64,000 nucleotides of DNA. Origin: Ricordea florida (lineage: Eukaryota > Cnidaria > Anthozoa > Corallimorpharia > Ricordeidae). Positions 54,223 to 64,000 of this stretch are shown here, piece after piece. The translations under genes and the position numbers were made by a program. Every line of letters begins with the position of its first letter. Positions within the stretch are counted from its first letter, which is position 1. Where the stretch lies: positions 27,592,339-27,656,338 of the forward strand of contig OX453281.1 in assembly GCA_949710005.1 (NCBI GenBank), given 5' to 3'. The notes under the pieces are model-generated. The model searched no databases. It saw nothing but the letters and a program-made list of their open reading frames with translations, and was not told the origin of the DNA.

Positions 54223-54378
54223 GTGCCTAATTTGTCCAGTTTTATGATCAAGTTGGCCCGGCATTTCCTTGTTCATCAATCGATAACTGCTACACATAAA
54301 ATAATCAGATTGACTCTCACACTGAATCTTGTTAATGTTTTTATAACACTTGTTATCAACTACATCGCTCTAACCAAA

Positions 54379-54524
54379 ATGTCAGGATTCAAAATTGCCA
54401 GCGTCGATCTCAAGCACATCTCAGCCAAGCTTATCTGCAAGCAGTGTGACTGTGTACTACGTGATCCTCTTCAAACGCCGTGTGCTCACTTTTATTGCAG
54501 AGCCTGTCTTAAATTTCTGAAAAG
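54379..54524 (+). CDS. TRAF coding exon 1 (RING, first part)
   Basis: MSGFKIASVDLKHISAKL then CKQC, CAH and CRAC ligands. The donor AAAAG|GTGAGA leaves two bases, completed by exon 2 (55374-55425, starting after TTTTTATAG). Confidence 0.85.
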
Positions 54525-57500
54525 GTGAGATCCGAAGGCAATGTAAGGAAGTTCGATTGAACTGACCTCAACAACTGAACCCCAAGATAAAAAGAATTAG
54601 GTTCGTGTGCATGTTAAATGTGACGTTCATCTTAGGCCTTATATATCGCCATAGTGTTTTTCCTTTATCCTCCACAACGACAAAATTATAGAAAAATGTG
54701 AAAAGAGGTTATAAGTACAGTTTGTTTGGAAAGGTGAGTGATGGACCAAAGCGATTAACGGGGGGAATGGGAGAGGATGAATTTAAAATTTGACTCAGGG
54801 AGAAGAGAAACTCGCATTCTGTCAACACTGTATTCGTAGTTCGTATAGTTTGATCGTCTGGGTGAGGGTAGTTCTGAAAAGAACTGCTGTTGGTAACTGA
54901 CGTTTCGACAACCTGAGCGGAAGTCATCTTCAGGGTCAAGTGACTAGTGTTAATCAGACGATGATGTTATAAATCTGGTCTGTTAAACGTGATTGGTCAG
55001 TTGATGATGTTATAAGTCTGGTCTGTATTCGCTGTGCGGTGGAGCAAAAGAAATAGCGCTCTCCGAACTGTTTTCTAACTTCGTATTTCTTGATCTCCTG
55101 TTCAGGGTCTTCCATGCGCATCGCTCAGTATTTCTGTGCGAGCTCGGAAAGATGCTATACCCATATTTAATGTCCCAATTCCCCACGACCATCAATGCAA
55201 ATAAGACAGATACATATAGTCAGCTCTATTTTTTAGTCTAAGAATGCCTGATCAGTTAAAAATGGAGGTATTGTTCTTCATAATAACGGTTACCTTCCCG
55301 ATAATCGTGCTCTGAGCAGTGGATATTATAATGATCAACTGATTACTTTCTAACTATTTTTCTGTTTTTATAGTGGCACACTTTATAAATGCAAGGTTGA
55401 TGACGAGGAATTCAGCGAATCAGAGGTACTGAAAAACAGTTTTGTTATTGTAAGGGGCGCAATTTTAAAATAGGTCAATTTTGTTTTCAGAAATCCCTAG
55501 TACTGTGTCATATCCTGCCATATTAGTATTAGCACGTTCTGCAAGTTTTTGATACGTGCCTTATCTGAAGGGAGAGGGAACCTATACCTTACAGACTATT
55601 ATGCGACAAGGTGTCTCCTCCCCTCCGGGGTGTAACCCCCTTTCTATTCTACATTAACATAATTTTTGTCACACAAAGATAACCCCCTTTGTATAACTAT
55701 TATCGATTTGGGGATCTGTGCCAGTCTTTTTACAATAAAATAATTCCAGGGGCTCATCACTAGCCCTGATACCGTTTTTTATTGTTGGGAAATACAAGGT
55801 TTTCCCTGACGGCTGTGTAAGAAAAGAGATTCAGCAACTGGAAGTGCACTGTTTGAATCACGAGGGAGGATGTGAGTGGAAGGGAAAACTTGAAGACCTG
55901 GAGGTAAGACGTAAAATGACGCCTCTGATTAAGATTCTACCTCACAGAAATAGCTCACCAGATGAGAACAGATCCTTACTCAGTCTTACTCAAACTCATC
56001 AATAATAAATACGAAAGAGGCATAGGAAATCAGGCACCGTGACGAGTTTGGATAAGCCTTTTATTACCGGGGCCCAGCAGAAGGCTGGCACCGGCCATAA
56101 AATGCAGACGGTTTTTGTCGTTTTTTCAACGTTACATTGTAAGGGATATATCGCTGACTGAGATATATCGCTGGTTCGTTACTTTTGCTCGCTGGCTCAT
56201 TGAAATCTTATCCGCCATTTTGAAAAGCACGAGGCATGGAGGACAGTCAAGAGAAAGCCGGATTATAGCTTTTTGTTCCCCAACCTTTACGATGCACTAG
56301 TTTATGAGCGAAAATTTAAGAGTGATTATTTGGAGAGACAAATTTACGAGCGATCACTTAAGAGTGAACCTTACATCCTGAAACGTATCGAGAATAAGAG
56401 CGACTTATCAAAGCTATCTACATTGAGTGAATCTTCCATCGTGAGAGGTGGAAGAGGTTAACTATATCTATGCAATCCCGTGTCCCACTGGGCCCCGGTA
56501 AGTTCCACGTAGTGGTTCTCGTTCATTATATATTGTTATGCCTCAAACACAGTTATCAACAAATAATAGAGCCCAGGATTTTATTGTGTTGAAATCAATT
56601 TTTTTTTGTTCACAGGAGCATGCGATTCTCTGTGACTTTACTGAGATAGCATGCGTTTTCAAACAATGTGGCCAGAAAATCGTAAAATCGAAACTAGCAG
56701 AGCATCTTGAACATGAATGCAGCCAACGACAGGTTAAATGTGACCTTTGCAGCGATGAAATGCCTCAAGCAGAGCTGGAGGTACGTGAGATCTTAACTGA
56801 AATGACAAACGTACATGTGTTTATGATCAAAAACGCTTTCTGCAGAGAAGCTATAAGACAGTGGTTATCAGTATTCAGCCAGATTACGAGCATGACGTGG
56901 GGAGTCACGGTGGGGTTGGGGAGGGGGGTTATATTTCAATTTGTCATATCTACAACCCCTGGATATGAGCAAACGCGCGCTCTGATTGGTTCCCTACTCA
57001 CGGGCTATCAATGATTAGTATATATATACCAACTCGGCAATCTTGGCATTTTGAGCGATCTGATTTGCTCTCCACCTCGGGATATTTAACAAGTATTCAC
57101 CGAAGTGGAGGTGGCTAGTGGTGGATATTAACCGGGCCGCGAAGCGGCGAGGTAAATATCCAACGCTAGCCACCTCCACATCAGTGAATACTTGTTTTAG
57201 TGTATGTTATCCTTGGCGTTGTCGTCGTGTTTGCTGAAGCTCCCTACTGAGGTTGCTTCATTGGTATATACTAAAACAATCATTCTCTTCAATCTCGGTG
57301 ATTTGTGAGTGGCTTTAGGAATATTTACCGAGCTGCTTCCACTATTCTACCACTATTCACCTCGATTTCTGAGAATAATTGTTAATTAGTATATACTAAA
57401 ACAGTGGATAGCGTTGAAGGTGCGCTCTGATTGGCTAATCAAACTTCGAATATCCTGTGCTATTTACCTCCGAGTAACTTGCGAATTTCTCGCTCCGCCG

Positions 57501-59729
57501 TGAGAATATGGCGTCCCGGTTTGCATCCATGACAAGCGAAGAAATAATCCAAATTAACAACGAAACAGTCCCCGAAAACTCCAAGAAAGCGATTAAATTT
57601 GGCTTGGCCGAGTTCAGAGGTAATGGCTTATGTTTTTAACCCGGAGTTTATCGATAAGAACTGAAGAGAAAGGCTTTGTTTACAAATGCAAATTAATCTT
57701 GCGTAACCAAATTTGATGTCACTTGTTCACTTGACAACCAAAGTTGAATTATATTTTTTACAGAATGGTTTCAAATACAGAAAGAGTTTGCAACTCCATT
57801 TGAAAAAACGTCGCCACTAGAACTAGACGTACGGCAGTCATTACAACACAAAATTCCTTACGGCGATCTGCGCTGCGTCGGATTGTCACTTGAGAAGTCC
57901 TCCAATTTCCAAGCCATTTTCTTTTTCTGGTGTACATTTTCTCACTGTTTTGGTATATACTAAAACAACTATTCACCTCAATATCCACCACTAGCCACCT
58001 CCACTTCGGTGAATAGTTGTTAATTAGTCAAGATCAGGTGGACAAGCATCAGCCAATGGCAGACCCTGACTGTCTAGTAGGGTAAAAGTCTAGGAATACA
58101 CTAAATGGATTTGTTTTCTCTACAGGAGCACAAGAAGAAGGCGTGCCGTCGTTTTCCCATCAAGTGCAGTCTGTGTAACAAAAAGGACATTCCACGTGAA
58201 GAGCTACGTCATCACCATGATCCGACGATTGGAGACTGTGAGGAATCTCTAGCAGCGTGTGCTTTTAGCACCCTGGGATGCAGCAGTAAAAAGGTGCCAC
58301 CTTAAAATTTCCGTCTTTGTCGCGCATCAATCTTCTTTGCCTTTTTCCTGTGTTTGTTTCCAACAAGTATAGTTAATTTTGTGGATATGCCCAGGACGCG
58401 TGGGGCTGCATTTTCAGGTCGGAGTCTGCCAAACGCTTTAGTCATTCTCGCCGTACAAATCAGCTTATCGTGCAGGTTAACCGAAAATCGTTTTGCTTTA
58501 CCTTGAAAACTAACAAAGTTAAAATTCCCATTGTAGGCCTAGCTCCCGCGCCCGATACGTCAGCTTCCCTTTAATCTTTCAACCTGATTATTTGATTTGA
58601 CAGGTTATATTTTTCGCGTTAGTAAAAAAGCTCGACTGCTTTTAATGGTAACCTCGGCTTTTTGCTACAGGAGATGAAGCGTGAAGAGAGGAAGCAACAT
58701 GACGATTCTTTGCTGCCATTCCACCTCAATCTTCTCGTCAGGTTCGTCTTTACACTCAGAGACCAGTTAGGGTATTATGTTCAAGAAATAAGCCCTCTCA
58801 GAGAGGGGCTGGGGGTAATTGAACGACTAAAACACACGGTCAAGCAGGTTGTCTCTCAATTGGCCACTGTTGCAAGAGACACTGCAAGCATGAGGAACGA
58901 TATTCAGGGCATCAAATCTCGGTTGACGAGTGTTGAGCAATGGTCTGTGGTAGCAGATTCCGTGCCTGTGAGCCACAGTTCCTTGCTGGAGCAGTTTCAG
59001 CGGTTGAACTTGTCGTTTCCAGATCTAAAGCGTCGGCTAAATAACATGGAAGCGAGTTTGGCGAACTACGATCTTCTTATAGTGGAGTCAAACCGCACAA
59101 TCGAGGAACACAACAATGACACTGTTTGGTTAAAGAGACAGGTAGAGAATCTCAAGGAATCGCTGAGAAGGCTACAAGCAAAAGTAGACATACTAGAACA
59201 AATGTCAAGAGAGCGTAAACCCCTTCCCCTGGATGGTCTACAAAATGCCACAAGTGGATACGAGGCCAACAGTTATGACGGTGTTTTAATTTGGAGAATC
59301 ACCAATGTTGCTGCAAAAATGTATGACGCTTGGAACTCCGCTGAAAACGCCTTTTACAGTCCTCCATTTTATACTAGTCGTCATGGATACAAGATGCGTG
59401 CGCGCATTTATCTGAATGGAGACGGAATGGGGAAAGGAACGCACATCTCTCTGTTCTTTGTGATCATGCGCGGAGAGTACGATGCCTTACTCCGCTGGCC
59501 ATTCAGACAGAAGGTGACTATGATGCTATTGGACCAGAATAATACAGAACACGTAATCGATGCCTTCAGGCCTGATCCCAACAGCTCGTCATTCCAGCGA
59601 CCGCGAAGAGAGATGAACGTGGCCAGCGGTTGTCCTTTGTTTTTCCCCCTGGCGGATATCAACAATCACGCTTACATAAAGGACGATGTTATGTTTATTA
59701 AGATTATAGTTGATTGCTTGGATTTGTAG
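54379..59729 (+). CDS. TRAF-family signalling adaptor (RING, TRAF zinc fingers, MATH)
   Basis: Six coding exons with GT-AG junctions join into a 564-residue frame: 54379-54524, 55374-55425, 55799-55903, 56616-56780, 58126-58293 and 58671-59729. Domains: RING (CKQCDC...CAHFYCRAC) in the first exons, TRAF-type zinc fingers in exons 3-5, a coiled coil from about residue 215 to 410, and a C-terminal MATH domain. TRAFs bind TNF-receptor-type receptors through MATH, trimerise through the coiled coil and act in NF-kB/JNK signalling in the cytoplasm. Length matches TRAF2/3/5 (about 500-570). The start is the ATG at 54379 (AACCAAAATGTC), the one directly before the conserved RING. All inner introns after exon 2 are phase 0. 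Ortholog not assigned. The RING ends unusually: only one Cys (YKCK) is visible after the sixth ligand. Confidence 0.88.
54525..55373. other. TRAF intron 1 with Penelope-like terminal fragment
   Basis: At 54895-54940, ACGTTTCGACAACCTGAGCG then GTCATCTTCAGG is the reverse of the CTGAAGA...CGAAACGT phrase typical of Penelope-like element ends. A minus-strand frame through it (TLKMTSAQVVETSVTN) is repeat-derived. Confidence 0.5.
55799..55903 (+). CDS. TRAF coding exon 3 (zinc finger)
   Basis: 35 codons, VFPDGCVRKEIQQLEVHCLN to GKLEDLE, phase 0 at both ends, acceptor AATACAAG|G and donor GGAG|GTAAGA. Cys/His spacing fits the first TRAF-type finger. Confidence 0.85.
56616..56780 (+). CDS. TRAF coding exon 4 (zinc finger)
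   Basis: 55 codons starting EHAILCDFTEIACVFKQCG, with two Cys/His fingers. Acceptor TTCACAG|GAG, donor CTGGAG|GTACGT, phase 0. Confidence 0.87.
56781..58125. other. TRAF intron 4 with repeats and foreign exons
   Basis: Contains an inverted repeat (57088-57196; arms ACAAGTATTCACCGAAGTGG and reversed), related GCCACCTCCACTTCGGTGAA copies near 57985, several TATATACTAAAACA phrases (near 57265, 57395 and 57955) and the candidate exons at 57508-57828. Together these look like one or more inserted elements. Confidence 0.5.
57508..57828 (+). pseudogene. Two exons resembling the start of a KIAA1958/QRICH1-like (Crypton-related) protein
   Basis: Exon A, 57508-57619: MASRFASMTSEEIIQINNET to FGLAEFR, donor CAGAG|GTAATG. 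Exon B, 57764-57828: acceptor TTTACAG, then EWFQIQKEFATPFEKTSPLE. They join in frame (112 + 65 bp). MASRF followed by a helical SKKAIKFGL segment is how many cnidarian proteins with a Crypton-type tyrosine recombinase (DUF3504) start. The rest of such a protein is absent, so this is a fragment inside the TRAF intron. Confidence 0.4.
58126..58293 (+). CDS. TRAF coding exon 5 (zinc finger)
   Basis: 56 codons starting EHKKKACRRFPIKCSLCNKK and ending in TLGCSSKK, with CSLC and later Cys/His ligands. Acceptor CTACAG|GAG, donor AAAAAG|GTGCCA, phase 0. Confidence 0.85.
58671..59729 (+). CDS. TRAF last exon (coiled coil and MATH domain)
   Basis: 352 codons plus stop, after acceptor TTGCTACAG. The first 200 residues are helical with heptad-like spacing (TASMRNDIQGIKSRLTSVEQ, VWLKRQVENLKESLRRLQ). 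The MATH domain starts at SYDGVLIWRITN and contains GYKMRARIYLNGDGMGKGTH, LSLF-like FFVIMRGEYDALL, FRPDPNSSSFQ and the closing YIKDDVMFIKIIVD. The MATH domain is very close to vertebrate TRAF2/3-type sequences. It is intact, in contrast to the broken copy at 42345-43274. Confidence 0.92.
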   Translation, partial: EMKREERKQHDDSLLPFHLNLLVRFVFTLRDQLGYYVQEISPLREGLGVIERLKHTVKQVVSQLATVARDTASMRNDIQGIKSRLTSVEQWSVVADSVPVSHSSLLEQFQRLNLSFPDLKRRLNNMEASLANYDLLIVESNRTIEEHNNDTVWLKRQVENLKESLRRLQAKVDILEQMSRERKPLPLDGLQNATSGYEANSYDGVLIWRITNVAAKMYDAWNSAENAFYSPPFYTSRHGYKMRARIYLNGDGMGKGTHISLFFVIMRGEYDALLRWPFRQKVTMMLLDQNNTEHVIDAFRPDPNSSSFQRPRREMNVASGCPLFFPLADINNHAYIKDDVMFIKIIVDCLDL

Positions 59730-60242
59730 ACATGTAGATTTGACATGACTTGTAGATTTCTTCTGGGGCGCTATGATTGTGAGCTATTGGCTATATCAAG
59801 GGTTATAAGCATCCATATGTTGAGTTGTTTGCTTTGGTATTAGACTTCGTGAGACGTTAAAGAACGCACACACTGTTCACAAAAAATAGGGAACGTTAAA
59901 AAAAAAAAATGCTTTTTTTTCGCGGGCAGTTCTATTTTTTTCCCTTTTCAAACTTTATCCTCTTGTAAAAAAATAACAAACGCATGTGCCAAAAATCTGA
60001 GACACGGTTTTCGAGGTCAATGTGTGAAGAAACGGATGCCATGTTATTCGTTTTCTCCGACCTGAATTTAGCGGACGTATACCTTGATTTATGGCTTCTT
60101 CAAGCTTCGTAAACATACCGTAATTATTTACCTATAAGCCGAGGTATTTTTTTCAGAAATTTTGACTTCAATCTTCCAAATAAAGTCCAAACAAAGGGGT
60201 TCGGCTTTGTATAAAATGTATAATAACAGTAATTTTACATAA
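59730..60242. other. TRAF 3' flank
   Basis: 3' untranslated region probably begins here. GAGACGTTAAAGAACGCACA at about 59850 is a fragment of the SINE body described at 51940-52238. No clean AATAAA was assigned. Confidence 0.4.
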
Positions 60243-60475
60243 GGTGGTGATCACACTTAGTGCCTGAGCACAGTGGTACCTGAGCACTGGCAAAAAAATA
60301 ATGTGTTCAGAACCAGAAAACCAAAGCACCCGATTACCTGAATGCAAGGTCCAGACCTTGAACTCGTGCCCATGCCCGAATTCTGGTGTGGGTACTTGAA
60401 AAAAGGTGTTTACATTGGTGTCCATCAAGAATCATACTCTCAGACAATGCTCAGACACCAAGTGTGAACCCAGCC
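60243..60475. mobile_element. 233-bp MITE with TAA duplication
   Basis: The left end GGTGGTGATCACACTTAGTG and the right end, reversed GGCTGGGTTCACACTTGGTG, are inverted. TAA flanks both sides (60240-60242 and 60476-60478), as in Harbinger MITEs. Confidence 0.65.
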
Positions 60476-61059
60476 TAAGTTGAAATATCAACAACAGACT
60501 CGGGTCTCAATGCCTGATTCCCTCTTTGAGCTAATAACATCGTTCTGCAGACTGATACCCCTGTACTTGGGCAGTCTGGTATTTATTCCTTTATAAACAC
60601 ATGCTGGAAGAGGTCTTGAATTATCCCAGCCAAGATAGCCACATATCCATCTTACTAGTCATCTGTAAGCCACTGCTCTCACTAACCTAGTAAAATAATA
60701 TGGAGACTTATTTAAAAAAATTATACACCGGAAACCCGAAGATAAAATACACTCTGGATCCAAATACTTGAATCAAAGTGGTTATAGGAATGACAAGGAG
60801 TTAATTCCAGTTATCATATTTTTATTGTAAATTTTCCCTGGTGTGATCTATTTAGACTAGAGACATGGTTTTTGAGCCGTGATATAGAGATTAATGTCCT
60901 AGCAAATATGCCCTTTTAGTGATACAAACTAGCTCATCTGAATGGATAACTCTTCAGTTCTTGGTGCTCATTTAGGAGTGAAACACCACGTGCACCCAGT
61001 GAGTATGAAATCAGTCGAAAACAAGGTATTCAGAAAAGTCAACCACAGAAAAGACTAAC
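60476..61059. other. Non-coding stretch, nothing recognised
   Basis: No supported gene or repeat. If the exon at 61060-61298 is real, this is its first intron. Confidence 0.4.
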
Positions 61060-61298
61060 CATTCATTCAACACCATCTCTCCTTCATATCGTGCCCTAAG
61101 TGTTGGCGGAGAAAGACCATCGTGGTCTTCTTTGGTGTCGTCAATTTCGTCGCTCGAGTGAGCGAGCCGCTCATCCGTATAAGGTTGGACATGTCCAACT
61201 ACATGTATCTCCATTTCCTGCGACGAATCGCTGCTAGAGGGTTGTTCATCGCTTGAAATGGGAGCCGAGAAAGACATTTCATCGCTACTGTCAGACAT
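61060..61298 (-). CDS. Candidate first exon of a P2X7-domain-like cnidarian protein
   Basis: On the minus strand: ATG, 79 codons, then ATG|GTTAGT donor in phase 2. The peptide is acidic and Ser-rich (MSDSSDEMSFSAPISSDEQP, SSDSSQEMEIHVVGHVQPYT) and ends LSPPTLRARYEGEMVLNE. Such N termini precede a P2X7 intracellular-type Cys-rich domain in a multigene cnidarian family, where W-C follows directly. The donor splits exactly at that codon. The next exon would lie at lower coordinates and was not found. Confidence 0.45.
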
Positions 61299-63150
61299 AG
61301 TTGATTTTTAGCCCAGTAAGAACAAGCTGTAATCCTCGAACTGAAAGAAATCCAATCTTCGCAACAGGAAAGTTTGTGTAAACAGAACGCTGGAACCAAC
61401 GTCTACGTCATCACTGCTAAATTCGTTCCCAGTCTCCGGAACCTCCATTTGGTCTAATTCTCGTACTTCGAGCTGCAAAAAAACTAGTTTTCTTTCCTTT
61501 TCACAAAATTTCTTTTGGCATTTTGGAATAAGGGTACAATATGCTACAAAATTATGCAAAAAAATTTTTACTTCATAGGCACTTTAAATCCAGTATTATC
61601 ATCTATATTATTATCATCTTCTGGAGTTGAAATTCAGTAGCCTTAGAAGTACGATACATTTTCCTTTTTTGTAAATTATTGTAAATTATATTAGAATTCT
61701 CCGGTCAAATTTAAATGGCCTGAGCTAGCTTTAAATTCTGACATGGAACACTTTCAGAATATTCTCCTGTTACTTAAAACACAATTCTCCTGCTGCTACA
61801 ATTCTTATTGAAAACCCTGACCAAGTCTGCACAAGACGTTTTTGGGAGCCTTACAGTGTATAGTTTTAATGCACACAGTGACATGGCTACACATTCACAG
61901 CCAGCATTAAACACAAAATAATGCAATGTTACCCTGAGAACATGGAGCATAAATTGTTTTCTTCTAATGAAATACTATAGAGGGACCAGGATTGGATCAA
62001 TGTAAGTATCTGGGCAAATGTGCACCTTCCTCTCCCCTAACCAACAAGTTATGACTTAAAAAGTTACGGTGAAAGTTGGTTTAGGGGGCTGGTTAGGGGA
62101 GGGTTAGGTTGCACAGTTGCCCAGATACTACCATTGATCCCCAAGATTTCGTTCTACATCTCTGCTGAGGGTGAACTCACAGTGACTGATTCTGTATTAA
62201 CTGAGAGTTCTATAAACATGGGATAAATCACCAACAGTACTACTTTCTCTGAACTAAGATTTGTCAACAGTCGTTGATAATATTTATGACCAACATCCAC
62301 TGTCCTTTTATTGGATTTGTTTCCTTTCGAATGGTTTTCCACACCATAATTTCCTAGTTATTCTAGATGAAGAAACAGTGTTTAATATTGCATTTGTTGA
62401 CAAAGCAATGAATACTAGATGACATTAGTAATTTTTTTTATAATATACTTACGAACCACTTTCCTTATTTTCCTGCTTTTCTACAAAACACGGGTCAGTA
62501 CTTTCACAGGGACTCTAATTGGTTCTCAATCACGTGGAATGACACGAGAGATGTGTCTGACACTCAGATTAGTATGAAATTTAGCATATATATGCTACAG
62601 ATAATTTTACAAATATGTCACTGTCATTTTCCTGAAAATCTATTCGAGTCTGTTGATATTATGAACTGATATAAGCTTACAAGTGCGCACACTAAGACAG
62701 TGGTAAATAAGCTCGCTATTAAAAACATTTCAGTGCACAAAATAATACCTTATCGTGGTAGTCATTAAAAAATGGCCGAGACTTGCTTGTGTAAATGCAC
62801 TCATCTTGGAGCCCATGTTGTTCAGCAGAATGTCTTCTATTTGCAATCTTCACAGTTGTTCTCAAGTAGGTCCCTACTTACGAACGTTTGAGTTACATTT
62901 GAATTGATTTGTCTTTTGAGATCACGAAACGACCCGGTTCGAAACTGACGCTCGACATCTTAAAGTGAACGACGGCGTGTGCGTCTGCATGCATTTTGAG
63001 AGTCTCACAAGGAAAAGAAGTGGAAAAATATTATTTCCAATCGATTTCTGAACGCTGCTTCAACCGAGATTCAACTCGTGTTGTTGACTCCTCCCAGTCC
63101 CTGCTCGGCTGCACATTTGCGACGTACATAGATAGGTAGGAAGCCCAAAC
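61299..63150. other. Non-coding stretch with a hairpin element
   Basis: 61994-62140 is a hairpin MITE: GGATCAATG, then AGTATCTGGGCAA, then CTCCCCTAACCA at the left and the same reversed at the right. No other feature is supported; the promoter of the exon at 61060-61298 should lie just above 61298. Confidence 0.5.
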
Positions 63151-63153
63151 TTA

Positions 63154-64000
63154 GGGCCTGATTATATGAGCCGGGCTGGCTCGGTTTGCCGAGATCTCGG
63201 CACGTCTGTAAAACGCAACAAAAATCAACTTCCGATTACATGACAACCGGGCCAGCCGGGTTAGCCGAGATCCCAGTATCGTGATACCGGGATCTCGGCT
63301 AACCGGGCTGAAAATTTTCCATGTAATCGCGTTCACCGGGCCAGCAAGAGGACGAGGCTGGACAGCGGGTACTTTATTGCATCGCAGACTTCAAACACAA
63401 CATTTGAAACAGTGCACTGGTGGATTCCAAACGTAATCGCAGTCATCCACATGGATCCCGTGTCTTTCAGGTGGTACAGTGCTACTGCCACTTTTTTCTC
63501 AACCGTTAGAGCTCGCTACATGATTAGGGGATTTCGGATTTGGAGATATGTGGGGTCGCAGTTGTTCGCAAAGGTCGTCGAATTCTGGTTTGCAATTGGT
63601 CATGCGAAAATATTTCTTCCAATCTTCATCCGGTGATATGCCTCTGATCATGTTTTGCCACCACTCAGGCTGATCCGTTCTCCCTTCGTTAACCCATGTT
63701 TCCCGTTGTTTCCGATGGAGCCGTCGAAGTTTTAACTGCTTGCACTTCTTCACGAATATATTTCTCTTTCGAGCAAAGTGGACCACTATCAAATCTATGT
63801 TCCGCTTTCTATACAACATATTAAGATAGAGCAATCCATGAAACTGCATTGAAACTGAAAGCAATGCAGTCAAATGCTGTAGAAAGGTGACGACAATCAT
63901 TCGACGCATTCTACTTGAAGGAGCCATTTTGAAAATAAACTACTCCAGCCAAAGACGTCGTTCGCGCCAAAATTTAGCTCGCCCCGGGTTGCCTCGGCTA
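63154..64000 (-). mobile_element. PIF/Harbinger element, truncated by the window edge
   Basis: Begins GGGCCTGATTATATGAGCCG after a TTA (63151-63153), the usual 3-bp target. A strong internal hairpin lies at 63233-63330 (GGGTTAGCCGAGATCCC and reversed). The transposase remnant reads toward this end. The other terminus is outside the window; the last bases (CCCCGGGTTGCCTCGGCTA) resemble the subterminal repeats. Confidence 0.65.
63370..63927 (-). pseudogene. HARBI1-like transposase fragment
   Basis: The minus-strand frame from 63927 has a basic N terminus (KQLKLRRLHRKQRETW) and the Harbinger landmark WVNEGRTDQPEWWQNM...DEDWKKYFRMTN, then LCEQLRPHISPNPKSPNHV. After a frameshift near 63510 it continues ALTVEKKVAVALYHLKDTGS and TFGIHQCTVSNVVFEVCDAI, the helix-turn-helix region. 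It ends at the element terminus without the DDE catalytic domain. It is dead unless the shift is an intron, which I consider unlikely. Confidence 0.7.

Overview
The window reads as AT-rich, intron-containing animal DNA, most likely from an anthozoan cnidarian (a stony coral or close relative). That is inferred from the mix of mobile elements (SWIM/YqaJ/PHD/Ulp1 elements, Gypsy and BEL retrotransposons, jockey/CR1-like LINEs, Penelope-like ends, Harbinger transposases, tRNA-derived SINEs) and from a TRAF-family signalling gene with phase-0 zinc-finger exons. I saw no rRNA, genuine tRNA, CRISPR array or bacterial operon.

Layout. 0-7 kb: degenerate repeats and one dead composite element on the minus strand (SWIM zinc finger, YqaJ nuclease, two PHD-type fingers, Ulp1-like protease), split by a 700-bp LINE with an 8-bp target-site duplication (TSD). 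7.6-13.8 kb: a decayed LINE, then a BEL/Pao retrotransposon missing most of pol and interrupted by an 802-bp foldback element with a perfect 9-bp TSD. 15.8-26.7 kb: a nested stack. A Gypsy remnant on the minus strand is split by a 7.93-kb terminal-inverted-repeat (TIR) element with a near-perfect 9-bp TSD. That element carries an intact Gypsy retrotransposon (18682-23295, one 1351-aa gag-pol ORF, LTRs differing at one site) and a 110-bp hairpin, also with a 9-bp TSD. 27-36.8 kb: mostly non-coding, with further foldback elements whose arms are short GC-rich tandem repeats; one encloses a 140-codon ORF. 37-43.3 kb: SINEs, a MITE inside a SINE, two LINE remnants and a TRAF last-exon pseudogene. 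43.9-50 kb: a tandem duplication with two paralogous membrane-segment exons on the minus strand. 51-54 kb: MITE, SINE and little else. 54.2-59.7 kb: the one clear host gene, a six-exon TRAF (RING, TRAF zinc fingers, coiled coil, MATH; 564 aa as I splice it). 60-64 kb: a MITE, a candidate first exon of a P2X7-domain-like gene, and the edge of a Harbinger element.

The host content is small: a TRAF adaptor expected to act in TNF-receptor/innate signalling, a dead TRAF copy, and a few exon fragments. The rest is a layered record of transposition in which many insertions can be dated relative to each other by intact TSDs. The most unusual theme is a set of foldback elements with 9-bp TSDs whose inverted arms are built from different GC-rich minisatellites.
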